NCBI GenBank assembly: GCA_012031655.1
Contig: JAAUUD010000007.1
Location: forward strand, 1-32,433
DNA from: Anaerolineae bacterium
GTDB taxonomy: Bacteria > Chloroflexota > Anaerolineae > Aggregatilineales > J027
Length of the DNA stretch: 32,433 nucleotides
Direction of reading: 5' to 3'
Part shown: piece by piece, positions 17,166 through 24,532 of the stretch
Position numbering within the stretch: the stretch's first letter is position 1
Layout: each line of letters opens with the position of its first letter
The notes under the pieces: generated by a model
Databases searched by the model: none
What the model was told of the DNA's origin: nothing
What the model saw: the letters and a program-made list of their open reading frames with translations, nothing else
Program-made: the position numbers and the translations under genes

Positions 17166-17814
17166 AGCTGTTCCCATTCGCTGGGCTTATCCCAGCCCGC
17201 AAAACGCCCTGGACCGTTTTATTGGGCCGGGGGCAACCCGCGCCGAGGTGCTGCTGCAATTCCTGCCCACACTGGCCATTACGCTGGTTTTCCTGGGGGC
17301 GGCCATCCTCGATGGATGGGGCTGGTCGCCCCTCCAATTGGGGGTGGCCGGGTTGCTGACCCTGGATCTGGTCGGCGGCGTCATCACCAACGCCACCAGC
17401 AGCGCGAAGCGCTGGTACCACCGCGCCGGAGAGGGCAAGCGCCAGCACTGCCTGTTTGTGAGCATCCACATCGCGCAACTCACCCTGCTGATGGCCGTTT
17501 TTGACCCCGGCAACTGGACCTTTGTGCTGGGCGCTTATGGCTATCTGCTGCTGGCTGCGTGGCTCATCGTGCGGGCGCCGCTCTACCTTCAGCGCCCATT
17601 GGCCGGGCTGCTGTTGGTGATCAGCTTTTTTCTGTCGCTGGCGGTGCTCCCGGTGCCGCCGCATTTTGCGTGGTTTCTGCCCGTGTTTTATACCAAGCTG
17701 CTGAGCAGCCACCTGCTGCGAGAAGAACCCTACCGCCCGGCCTGGGAAGAAGCCAGCCAACCCCGCGCCCCGTTGGCCAACCTGCCGGGGCGAGAAGCTG
17801 AAAGCCTCGGCTGA
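17144..17814 (+). CDS. Multi-pass membrane protein, unknown family
   Basis: About 223 residues after restoring one C in the run at 17154-17158. ATG 17144 has a strong AAGGAGG 5 nt upstream. The protein has five or six hydrophobic segments (FLPTLAITLVFLGAAIL, LGVAGLLTLDLVGGVI, IAQLTLLMAVF, LGAYGYLLLAAWLIV, LAGLLLVISFFLSLAVL). A conserved-looking loop reads ITNATSSAKRWYHRAGEG, and the C-terminus (REEPYRPAWEEASQ) is hydrophilic. It is cotranscribed with, and overlaps, tetR, so it is the likely target of that regulator; such pairs often concern stress or lipid-envelope functions, but the substrate or role is not known. Confidence 0.75.
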
Positions 17815-17824
17815 AGGTCCTCTG

Positions 17825-17862
17825 CGCGCGCCGTTAGCCTCCGGGGTGGGGGTCGGCGCGCG
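17825..17862 (+). terminator. Inverted repeat after the tetR operon
   Basis: CGCGCGCCG (17825-17833) and CGGCGCGCG (17854-17862) are perfect reverse complements with a 20-nt loop, 10 nt after the membrane-protein stop. No T-tract follows. Confidence 0.45.
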
Positions 17863-17920
17863 TCACCCAACTGGGTTGTGGACCAACCTGTTGCCCCAGC
17901 AGCATGTTCAGTTGGGCAGC

Positions 17921-18007
17921 ATGGCCCGCCATCTTGCTTCGGAGCGGCAAGGCGTTTCGACACAGACCATCCGCTACTATGAACGTATCGCGTTGCTACC
18001 GATTTAA
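17921..18007 (+). pseudogene. merR: merR fragment (N-terminal HTH only)
   Basis: The frame reads MARHLASERQGVSTQTIRYY then ERIALLPI and a stop. VSTQTIRYYERI.LLP is the recognition-helix signature of MerR regulators. Everything after the first helices, including the metal-binding Cys of MerR, is missing. The frame is open a little upstream (QLGS), as in the usual MerR N-terminus. The next 120 bases (18008-18130) read IRLREGLAQLPHIGLTMPED then IEMKRCVFHLIKSG in another frame; I do not recognise that piece. The position before mer-type genes on the same strand supports a mercury-resistance regulator relic; another MerR-family member is possible. Confidence 0.7.
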
Positions 18008-18130
18008 TCCGCTTGCGCGAAGGATTGGCACAACTACCCCATATCGGGCTGACCATGCCTGAAGACATCGAGATGAAACGCTGCGTTTTTCACCTGATTA
18101 AAAGCGGTTTACCAGAGGAGGAAGTTGCTG

Positions 18131-18580
18131 ATGACAGAGACCCCAACATGCCCGCGCTGTGGCAAAAAGGGACACAGCGTGGATGGCGCAACCGTAAAGT
18201 CAATGCTGGCGGTCAGCCTGCGCCATGTTCAAGACATCCCCTATCGTTTTTGCGCCAGCCCGGATTGTGATGTGGTCTACTACAGCGACGATGGCGCACA
18301 GACCTTCACCACACATCAGGTGCGCGAACGTGTCTATCAGAAGGCCCCAGAAGCCGATGATGTGCTGATCTGCTACTGCTTCCAGCATACGCCGGCAGAT
18401 ATCCGCCAGCGCGTTGCGCAATCCACCCAGGCAACCCTCATTGACGACATTAATGCTGGGATTCATGCTGGGCAATGTGCCTGTGATTGGCGCAATCCAC
18501 AGGGGAACTGCTGTCTGGGCAACGTGCGCCAGCTCGTCAAACAGGTAGAAGCGTCCACCATCACGAGTGAAGAGGAATAA
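18131..18580 (+). CDS. CopZ-like Fe-S/zinc metallochaperone domain protein
   Basis: A 149-residue cysteine-rich protein resembling the N-terminal domain of Archaeoglobus CopZ, which holds zinc and a [2Fe-2S] cluster. Seen: CPRCGKKG, FCASPDCDVVYY, ICYCF and CACDWRNPQGNCC. It lacks the heavy-metal-associated (HMA) domain of full CopZ. Stand-alone forms of this domain occur in mer operons of Chloroflexota and Thermus relatives, and here it lies directly before merF (2 nt gap), so it probably handled mercury or copper or supplied reducing equivalents. ATG 18131 has GAGGAGGAA about 8 nt upstream. It is the only gene of the cluster that still looks intact. Confidence 0.75.
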   Translation: MTETPTCPRCGKKGHSVDGATVKSMLAVSLRHVQDIPYRFCASPDCDVVYYSDDGAQTFTTHQVRERVYQKAPEADDVLICYCFQHTPADIRQRVAQSTQATLIDDINAGIHAGQCACDWRNPQGNCCLGNVRQLVKQVEASTITSEEE

Positions 18581-18582
18581 CG

Positions 18583-18798
18583 ATGTCACTCAAGGAAGTT
18601 GGTATCGTGCGAACCGTTATTGCTGCATGGTGCTGCTTCACGCCAGTTCTCGTCATGCTGTTTGGTGCAGTCGGATTGAGCTGGTTGGCAGACTATCTGG
18701 ATTATGGGCTCTTGCCTGCACTAATCGTCTTTGTGGGTATCGCCGTCTAAGCTGTCTGGCGTGAGTGTGCCGCCCTTCGGCAAGGAGAGGAAGGCTAA
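18583..18798 (+). pseudogene. merF: merF mercury transporter with in-frame stop
   Basis: The translation MSLKEVGIVRTVIAAW, CCFTPVLVMLFGAVGLSWL, ADYLDYGLLPALIVFVGIAV matches MerF: two membrane helices, with the Cys pair before FTPVLV that binds Hg(II) in the first helix. An in-frame TAA at 18748-18750 follows GIAV where the family has Tyr (TAT/TAC). Beyond it the frame continues AVWRECAALRQGEEG to TAA 18796-18798. The end is thus interrupted, although both helices precede the stop and a 55-residue product might still insert in the membrane. It starts 2 nt after the metallochaperone stop, and its final stop overlaps the merA ATG (TAATG). Confidence 0.8.
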
Positions 18799-18899
18799 TG
18801 GAATCTCGATTTGATACAGTGGTGATCGGTGTGGGGATGGCAGGCTTGACCGGTTTTTCAGCAAGTCAATTTGCATTTATACGCCACACGCTAGCCTAA
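18798..18899 (+). pseudogene. merA: merA start, truncated after about 18 codons
   Basis: MESRFDTVVIGVGMAGLT is the start of a flavoprotein disulfide reductase: a beta strand and the FAD dinucleotide motif GxGxxG, here G-V-G-M-A-G. With merF just before it, this is most simply the mercuric reductase gene merA. After the Thr the frame gives GFSASQFAFIRHTLA and a stop at 18897-18899, unrelated to reductases. The rest, over 1.3 kb, is gone, so a deletion or insertion junction lies near 18850. GGAGAGGAAGG precedes the ATG. Confidence 0.7.
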
Positions 18900-18938
18900 C
18901 TTCATAGCGGTTTGCATGGGGATTTGAAACCAGAACAC

Positions 18939-18967
18939 TTGTGCTTATTTTGGTTTGCCCCTATAAT
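18939..18967 (+). promoter_or_regulatory. Promoter of the DHFR-like reductase gene
   Basis: TTGTGC (18939-18944) lies 17 nt before a perfect TATAAT (18962-18967), giving a leader of about 54 nt before ATG 19028. Confidence 0.7.
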
Positions 18968-19027
18968 GAAATTGATTGCATCATGCCATCAGCACCGCAC
19001 AACTGTGACGCACAAAGAAAGGTATAG

Positions 19028-19564
19028 ATGTATATGGCTAAGTTCGTGTTCGGAATGAACCAGTCTCTCGACGGCTACGTTGACCATATGGCGTTTGCGC
19101 CAAGCCCTGCGCTCTTTCGCTACTTCATCGAGGAGGCTCAGGGACAGGCGGGCAGTCTCTACGGTCGCCAGATGTATGAGATCATGCAGTATTGGGATGA
19201 TGATCATGCTGAGTGGGATGCTGATGAACACGCTTTCGCGGCGGCATGGCGGAAACAGATAAAATGGGTTGCCTCGCGCACGCTGAAGTCGGTGGGTCCT
19301 AACGCTATTCTTCTTGAAGGGGATCTGGAGAGCGCTATCCGCAAGCTAAAGACCGAGCGCGACGGGGAGATCGAAGTTGCTGGGCCAAAGCTGGCGCACA
19401 GCCTCACCGAACTTGGTTTGATCGATGAGTATCGAATCTATCTCCACCCCGTCGTGCTGGGTCACGGCACGCCCTATTTCGCCGGTCCCCGTCCACCGCT
19501 CCGCCTGATGACGAATGACCCGGTTGGCGAGGATGTAATCCGGTTGGCCTACGTTCCTGCCTGA
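19028..19564 (+). CDS. DHFR-like (RibD C-terminal) reductase family protein
   Basis: A 178-residue protein of the RibD_C/dihydrofolate-reductase-like family (YyaP, YwjB group). Typical features: FGMNQSLDGYVDH near the N-terminus, GSLYGRQMYEIMQYW, and EIEVAGPKLAHSLTELGLID followed by EYRIYLHPVVLGHGTPYF. These bind NADPH; the substrate is unknown. AAAGG precedes ATG 19028; a second ATG at 19034 is also possible. Its last 16 bases overlap the convergent VOC gene. It looks less GC-rich than most of the window. A paralog lies at 20093-20659. Confidence 0.85.
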   Translation: MYMAKFVFGMNQSLDGYVDHMAFAPSPALFRYFIEEAQGQAGSLYGRQMYEIMQYWDDDHAEWDADEHAFAAAWRKQIKWVASRTLKSVGPNAILLEGDLESAIRKLKTERDGEIEVAGPKLAHSLTELGLIDEYRIYLHPVVLGHGTPYFAGPRPPLRLMTNDPVGEDVIRLAYVPA

Positions 19565-20013
19565 TGATCAAGCTGCTCGGATAGCCCCACGATGATGCCT
19601 TCGGGTCCACGGATGTAGGCTAGCCGATACGTGTCTTCGAACTGCATTTCACCGATGATCTCAGACCCGTGAGCCCGCATTCGCGCAACGACCTCCTCGA
19701 GGTCATCGACGACGAGCATGACGCGACGAAAGCCCAACGTATTCACCGGCGCGTCGATGGGGCCGAACCGGACAGGATTGGGCGTGTGGAACTTGTCCAG
19801 CTCGATGCCACCGTGACCGTCGGGAGGCCGCATCATGGCGAGTGTGGCCCGCACATCCGCCAGCCCGATCAGCCTCCCGATCAAAGGCCCTTCGACTGTC
19901 GCCTCGCCTTCCAGCTCCATACCGAGTTCGATGAAAAACGCCTTAGCCGCCTCAAGGTCGTCAACAACGAGGAGAACGTTGTCCATCCGTAACAAATTAC
20001 TTTTTGCGGCCAT
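19549..20013 (-). CDS. VOC family protein (glyoxalase/bleomycin-resistance fold)
   Basis: A 154-residue protein with paired beta-alpha-beta-beta-beta modules: NVLLVVDDLEAAKAFFIELG, then VMLVVDDLEEVVARMRAHG and AYIRGPEGIIVGLSEQ, the last with the usual metal-ligand Glu of the final strand. Members are dioxygenases, isomerases or drug-binding proteins; the specific role cannot be assigned. GAAAGGA lies upstream of ATG 20013. It sits between two DHFR-like genes and is convergent with the first. It is intact. Confidence 0.85.
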   Translation of the reverse strand: MAAKSNLLRMDNVLLVVDDLEAAKAFFIELGMELEGEATVEGPLIGRLIGLADVRATLAMMRPPDGHGGIELDKFHTPNPVRFGPIDAPVNTLGFRRVMLVVDDLEEVVARMRAHGSEIIGEMQFEDTYRLAYIRGPEGIIVGLSEQLDHQAGT

Positions 20014-20092
20014 CTATGATCCTTTCAGGGTTGCTCGTATCTTTCCACCAGTCGTGCCGCCAATCAGTTGAACGCTAGTGGCAGCATATCAG

Positions 20093-20659
20093 TTATTTAT
20101 TGTTGGGCTGAAAGACAAGCGCGATGGATCCAAAACTCAGCAATTTGCTTTCCACAAGTTTGACCGTCGTTGGGGGCATTCCGTCCAGGAAGAATCGCCT
20201 TCCCCTTCCGCTGATGAAGGGTTGGACTAAGAACCGGTACTCATCAATCAGACCTGTTCCCATCAGCGATTGAACCAGGGTCGCGCTGCCATCAATAATG
20301 ATGTCTTTGCCTGGCTGCTGTTTTAGTTTGGTGATCTCCTCCACCACATTTCCGCTGATGATGCTGGAGTCTTCCCAAGGAGCACTCGTGAGCGTGTTCG
20401 AGACCACATATTTTTTCATGCCGTTAAGGATCGCACCCAGATCGCTGGTGGTATCCTTCGACCAGCCCGGCCAAAGCATTTCATAGGTCGTCCGCCCCAG
20501 TAGGTAGGTGTCGCCTCTCCGGTACTCTGCGGCAATGTACTCTAGCCTCTTCGCATAATCCACAGCAGACTCATCGGCAGGAGGCCACCAGAGACCCATC
20601 GTATCTGCGTCAAAGACACCATCCAGGGTAATCCACGCTTTTACCCAGAGCTTTCTCAT
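20093..20659 (-). CDS. DHFR-like (RibD C-terminal) reductase, second copy
   Basis: About 188 residues. It starts RKLWVKAWITLDGVFDADTM, with YLLGRTTYEMLWPGW, then KDIIIDGSATLVQSLMGTGL and IDEYRFLVQPFISGRGRRFF, as in plasmid- and soil-type dihydrofolate-reductase-family proteins. ATG 20659 is preferred; a longer frame from TTG 20710 would run into the likely -10 (TATGAT at 20692-20687). It is related in fold but clearly diverged from the protein at 19028-19564, so the pair is not a recent tandem duplication. It looks less GC-rich than the flanking regions. Confidence 0.85.
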   Translation of the reverse strand: MRKLWVKAWITLDGVFDADTMGLWWPPADESAVDYAKRLEYIAAEYRRGDTYLLGRTTYEMLWPGWSKDTTSDLGAILNGMKKYVVSNTLTSAPWEDSSIISGNVVEEITKLKQQPGKDIIIDGSATLVQSLMGTGLIDEYRFLVQPFISGRGRRFFLDGMPPTTVKLVESKLLSFGSIALVFQPNNK

Positions 20660-20759
20660 GTGAGTTCTTCTGGCCTTTCTTGGACTATCATACTTTAACA
20701 ACCTGTCCAATTTCAGGGGTTCAGTACAGGGCTAGGGTCTCGGGCGATGGCGGCTGGGG

Positions 20760-21239
20760 TTATTCTTCGGGCGGGGGGGGGTCCGCTTGCGCCTCCGGGG
20801 GCGGTTCTGCCGGGGTCTGGGCCAGCTTTTTGAGCGTGCGCCGCACGGTCTCATCGCTGATGTACGGCACCACCTGCATTTCGATCAGTTTATCGGCCAG
20901 CAGTTGATAGGTCCAGCGCGGGCGGCCTTCCGGGGCGGGGCTGCTGGCCAGCGCCAGCAGCGCGGCTTCCTGTTCTGCGTTCAACATCCGCTGGCTACCG
21001 TAGCGCTGGCGGTCTTCCAGGCGTTTGGTTTTGGCCCAGCGTTCGCGCGTGGTGGCCACGGTCAGCGGATCGCAACCCAGCAGCAAACAAATCTCCCTGT
21101 CCGAAAGCCCGTCCTCGCTCCAGAGCAAAATTCGCGCCCGGCGGACGATGTGCGCCGGGCGCTCGCCTGCCTGCACAATCTCATGCAGCTGGTTACGTTC
21201 GGCCTGGGTCAGGCGCACCGGAAATTTTTGCTGCCCCAT
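20760..21239 (-). CDS. HTH protein related to IS630 transposase N-terminus
   Basis: A 159-residue protein: VRLTQAERNQLHEIVQAGE, RRARILLWSEDGLSDREICL then LLGCDPLTVATTRERW (helix-turn-helix), and YISDETVRRTLKKL. This is the two-HTH DNA-binding part of IS630-family transposases. The catalytic DDE domain, which normally follows the last motif, is replaced by a proline/glutamate tail ending ADPPPPEE. AAGAGGG lies 6 nt before ATG 21239. No terminal inverted repeats or TA duplication were found. It may be a transposon relic or a domesticated DNA-binding protein; its neat ending favours a maintained gene. Confidence 0.7.
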   Translation of the reverse strand: MGQQKFPVRLTQAERNQLHEIVQAGERPAHIVRRARILLWSEDGLSDREICLLLGCDPLTVATTRERWAKTKRLEDRQRYGSQRMLNAEQEAALLALASSPAPEGRPRWTYQLLADKLIEMQVVPYISDETVRRTLKKLAQTPAEPPPEAQADPPPPEE

Positions 21240-21310
21240 GGCATCCCTCTTTCGCGGTTTTTGGGTGTGGCCGGCTGCTCCCAGGGGAGCCCCTGCGCTT
21301 TTCGAGACTA

Positions 21311-21325
21311 TACAGGATTTTGCCG
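21311..21325 (+). repeat. Second copy of a 15-bp dispersed element
   Basis: TACAGGATTTTGCCG is identical to 400-414. Both copies follow an AGGGG/CCCCT palindromic element within about 30 nt (here around 21283-21294), which suggests a dispersed intergenic repeat. Confidence 0.45.
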
Positions 21326-21414
21326 GGACCTGCCAGGTGACCCTGGCATAGACCGACCGAGGGTGAGGACCTGCGCGGTGCCCCGGGCTGGCGCAATTTC
21401 CGCCACTCGGTGAC

Positions 21415-21443
21415 TCGAGATTGGGGCGCGGCTCCGCTACAAT
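21415..21443 (+). promoter_or_regulatory. Promoter of the LuxR regulator gene (leaderless)
   Basis: TCGAGA (21415-21420), 17 nt, TACAAT (21438-21443). Only 6 nt separate the -10 from ATG 21450, so transcription should begin at or next to the start codon and yield a leaderless mRNA. Confidence 0.55.
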
Positions 21444-21449
21444 AGGGTT

Positions 21450-24143
21450 ATGCCCGCACCGATCCTGACCACCAAGCTGCACCTGCCGCCCGCGCGCTCC
21501 GCAGGGTCCAGCGACCGCGCCTGCTGGCGCAGTTGCAAAGCGGCCTCCAGCGCAAACTCACCCTGATCTCTGCCCCGGCGGGCTCCGGCAAAACGACCCT
21601 GCTCAGCGCCTGGTTGGCGCAGTGTGCCTGCCCGGTTGCCTGGCTCTCGCTGGATGAGCGCGACGGCGACCCCTTGCGCTTTGTGGCCTATTGTGTGGCC
21701 GCCCTCCAGACCATTGACCCCGAGATTGGCCAGGTGATTACGCAGGCCAGCGGGAGCAGCCAGCCGCCCCCCGCTGGAGGCACTCCTGACGGCGCTCCTG
21801 AACGACCTGGCCGCGTTGCCTGGCGATTGCCTGCTGGTGCTGGATGATTATCACAGCCTGGAATCGCCAGCGGTGGACCAGGCCCTGGCGTTTATGCTGG
21901 ACCACCTGCCGCCGCAATTGCACCTGGTGATTGCCACGCGCGAGAATCCGCAATTGCCGCTGGCCCGGTTGCGCGCACGCGGCCACCTCACCGAACTTCG
22001 CGCCGCTGATCTGCGCTTTACGCCGCAGGAGGCCGCCGAGTTCCTGAACCGGGTGATGGGCCTGGCGCTGGCTCCCGAAGATGTGGCCGCGCTGGAAAGC
22101 CGCACCGAAGGGTGGATCGCCGGGTTGCAGCTTGCCGCACTCTCGTTACAGGGCCGGGCAGACCGCGCCGAGTTTATCCGGGCGTTTACAGGCAGCCATC
22201 GCTTTGTGCTGGATTATCTGGTGGAAGAAGTGCTGGCGCGCCAACCGCAGCCGGTGCGCGATTTTCTGCTGAAAACTGCCATCCTGGGCCGCCTGAACGG
22301 CGACCTGTGCGATGCGGTGCTGCAACAGCCGGGCAGCCAGGCCATGCTCGAGGCCCTGGAGCAGGGGAACTTGTTCCTGGTGGCGCTGGATGATAAGCGC
22401 CACTGGTACCGCTATCATCATCTGTTTGGGGCGGCGCTGCATAACGACCTTCAGCGCCAGCACCCCGCCGCCCTGCACGCGCTGCACTTGCGGGCCAGTC
22501 GGTGGTTTGCGCAGCACGACCTGCCATACGAGGCCATTCATCATGCCCTGGCCGCGCCGGATTTTGAACACGCCGCTGACCTGCTGGAACGGGTGTGGCT
22601 GGGCATGGATGAGTTCTACCAGACGCCGACCTGGCTGGCCTGGGCCAGGGCCCTGCCAGAGCAGGTGATCCTGAACCGGCCCATTTTGTGCCTGGGCTAT
22701 GGGCGTAGCCTGGCCTACGCCGGGCAACTGGAGCTGGCTGACGCATGGTTGCGGGTTGCAGAGCGCTGGCTACACGCCCCAGAGGGCGACCAGGCCACAA
22801 TGCGCGTGGCCGAAGCACGGCTTTTTGCGTGGCTACCGGCCATGCTGCAATGCTCCTGGACCTACAACGCCCTGGCGCGGGGCGATATCCCAGCGACCCT
22901 GGCGCACGCCCAACATGCGCTGCGGGTGTGGCCGAAGACGACGTGCTGAGCAACATTCAGGCGCAGGCGCTTTCTGGCCTGGCCTACTGGACCCAGGCGA
23001 CCTGCCGCCGCGAACCAGACCTTCAGCACGTTCCTGGAGCGAATGCCGCGCCTGGGGCGTGTTTCGGATTCAGTAGAGCTGGTTTTCATCGTCGCGGACA
23101 TTCGCAGCACGCTGGGGCAGCTCCACGCCGCATACCAGGCCTATCAGAATGCCTTTCGCTTGCTAGCGGACCTGGGCAACCCGGTGGTGATGGGCCTGGA
23201 GGACCTGCACCGGGGCGTGAGCGACCTCTACCGCGAGTGGAACCGCCTGGACCAGGCCGAAGATCATCTGCTGGCGGCGGAAGAACTCAGCGACCAATTG
23301 ATCCTCATGCCCGATTGGCGGCACCGCCTGAGCGTCTCGTGGGCGCGGCTCAAGATGACGCAAGGCGACCTGGAGGCGGCCCTGGGCTGGCTGGACCACG
23401 CCGAACAACACTACATGCGAACGCCTTTGCCAGTGCTGCGTTCTTTTGAAGCGTGGCGGGCGCGGGTCTGGATGCGGCAGGGTGCGCTGGATGCGGCCCA
23501 GGATTGGGTTGCCCGGCATGGCCTGACCGACGCGGGCGAAATCACCTACCGGCGCGAGTTTGACCTGATCACACTGGCTCGCTTGTGGTTGGCGCGGGGG
23601 ATTGCTGACCCCGGGGAGGCCGCCTGGTCCCGGTTGCACGCGCTACTGGCGCGCCTGTTGCACGCTGCGCAGGCAGGCGGCAGGCTGGGCAGTGCCATAG
23701 AAATCCTGGTTATGAGGGCGCTGGCGCAGGTGGCCGAAGGCGACCCCCCTGGCGCGCTGGAACCCTTGCGGCAGGCCCTCGACCTGGCGGAGCCCTCTGG
23801 TTACCTGCGCCTGTTTGTGGATGAGGGGCTGCCTATGCAAATGCTGCTGGGCGAGGCTGTCAAACAAGGGCGTGCTACGGCCTATATGCGCCGCTTGCTG
23901 GCGGCCTTTAGCGCCGCCCCGGACCAACCAGGCGCCCCGCAACCGCTCAGCGAACCCCTCACCGAGCGCGAGCTGGAAGTGCTCCGCCTGTTGGCCACGG
24001 ACCAGAGCGGGCCAGAAATCGCCCGCCATCTGATCATCTCTCTGAGCACACTCCGCACCCACATCCGCAACATCTATGGCAAGCTGGGCGTCAACAGTCG
24101 GCGCGCGGCGGTGCGGCGCACCAGCGAACTCACCCTGCGCTGA
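21450..24143 (+). CDS. LuxR/MalT-type ATPase-TPR transcription activator
   Basis: After correction an 898-residue STAND-class regulator. It starts MPAPILTTKLHLPP, has Walker A SAPAGSGKTTLLSAWL and Walker B CLLVLDDYH, winged-helix and TPR regions, and a C-terminal LuxR HTH (LTERELEVLRLLATDQSGPE, then LSTLRTHIRNIYGKLGVNSR). ATP and an inducer are expected to drive oligomerisation and promoter binding, as in MalT. Five indels split the frame: missing bases near 21495, 22931, 22996 and 23006, and an extra C in 21767-21772. The corrected length is a multiple of three. It probably controls the small-protein/oxidoreductase operon downstream through the phased repeats at 24171-24198. The mRNA is likely leaderless. 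Confidence 0.87.
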
Positions 24144-24170
24144 GCGACCCCTCGGCCCTGCCTCCGGTAA

Positions 24171-24198
24171 ATCATCACCAGATCATCACATCGGATGA
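24171..24198. promoter_or_regulatory. 11-bp-phased ATCATCAC repeats, likely LuxR/MalT-type sites
   Basis: ATCATCAC occurs at 24171-24178 and again at 24182-24189, exactly 11 nt apart, followed by the inverted element GATGA at 24194-24198. TATCCT at 24222-24227 could be the -10, which places the repeats just at and upstream of the -35 as expected for an activator. They lie between the LuxR gene and the operon it probably controls. Confidence 0.55.
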
Positions 24199-24285
24199 CG
24201 ACGGTAGGCCCTGCCTGGGCGTATCCTGAAGGCATATCAAACGCCGCGCAGCTGCGCGCTCTGAAGGATGACCGGAAGGTGACGC

Positions 24286-24528
24286 ATGAACGCTAGCCCG
24301 CTATCAGCAGCCTATCGCATCCGCGTGCAGGGCCACCTTGGCGCGTCCACAGCGGCCCGCTTCCCCGGGATGGCCATCTGTTTCATCGCAAACGGCCAGA
24401 CAGACCTCACCGGGACGCTGGCGGACCAGGCCGCTCTGCATGGCGTGCTGCGGACGATCCGAGATTGTGGGCTGGAGCTGCTGTCCGTTAATCGCCTTGA
24501 ACCCAACGAAGCGCAAGAAGGAGCATAA
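24286..24528 (+). CDS. Small conserved protein linked to LuxR/MDR loci
   Basis: An 80-residue protein with YRIRVQGHLG, GMAICFIANGQTDLTGTLAD and QAALHGVLRTIRDCGLELLS followed by VNRLEP. The pattern (YRI.V.GHL..., LTG...DQAALHG.L..IRD.GL.L.SV) is familiar from small proteins of Chloroflexota found next to LuxR regulators and oxidoreductases. No enzymatic motif, signal peptide or membrane segment is visible. GAAGG lies 5 nt before ATG 24286; the MDR gene starts 4 nt after its stop, so the two are coupled. It may be a ligand- or partner-binding module; this is a guess. Confidence 0.7.
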   Translation: MNASPLSAAYRIRVQGHLGASTAARFPGMAICFIANGQTDLTGTLADQAALHGVLRTIRDCGLELLSVNRLEPNEAQEGA

Positions 24529-24532
24529 CCCC

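Noticed and set aside
16765-17814. Apparent fusion of a TetR ligand domain to a membrane protein
   Set aside because: A strong AAGGAGG and ATG at 17132-17146 mark a separate gene, and one missing C at 17154-17158 explains the read-through.
18008-18130. Stretch between the merR relic and the metallochaperone as part of MerR or MerB
   Set aside because: The readable residues (LTMPEDIEMKRCVFHLIKSG) did not match the MerR C-terminus or organomercurial lyase as I know them; left unassigned.
22745-23449. Separate 234-codon protein inside the LuxR gene
   Set aside because: Only its part around 22930-22990 matches the TPR region; the rest is antiphase sequence, and the true path continues in the frame that begins near 23010.
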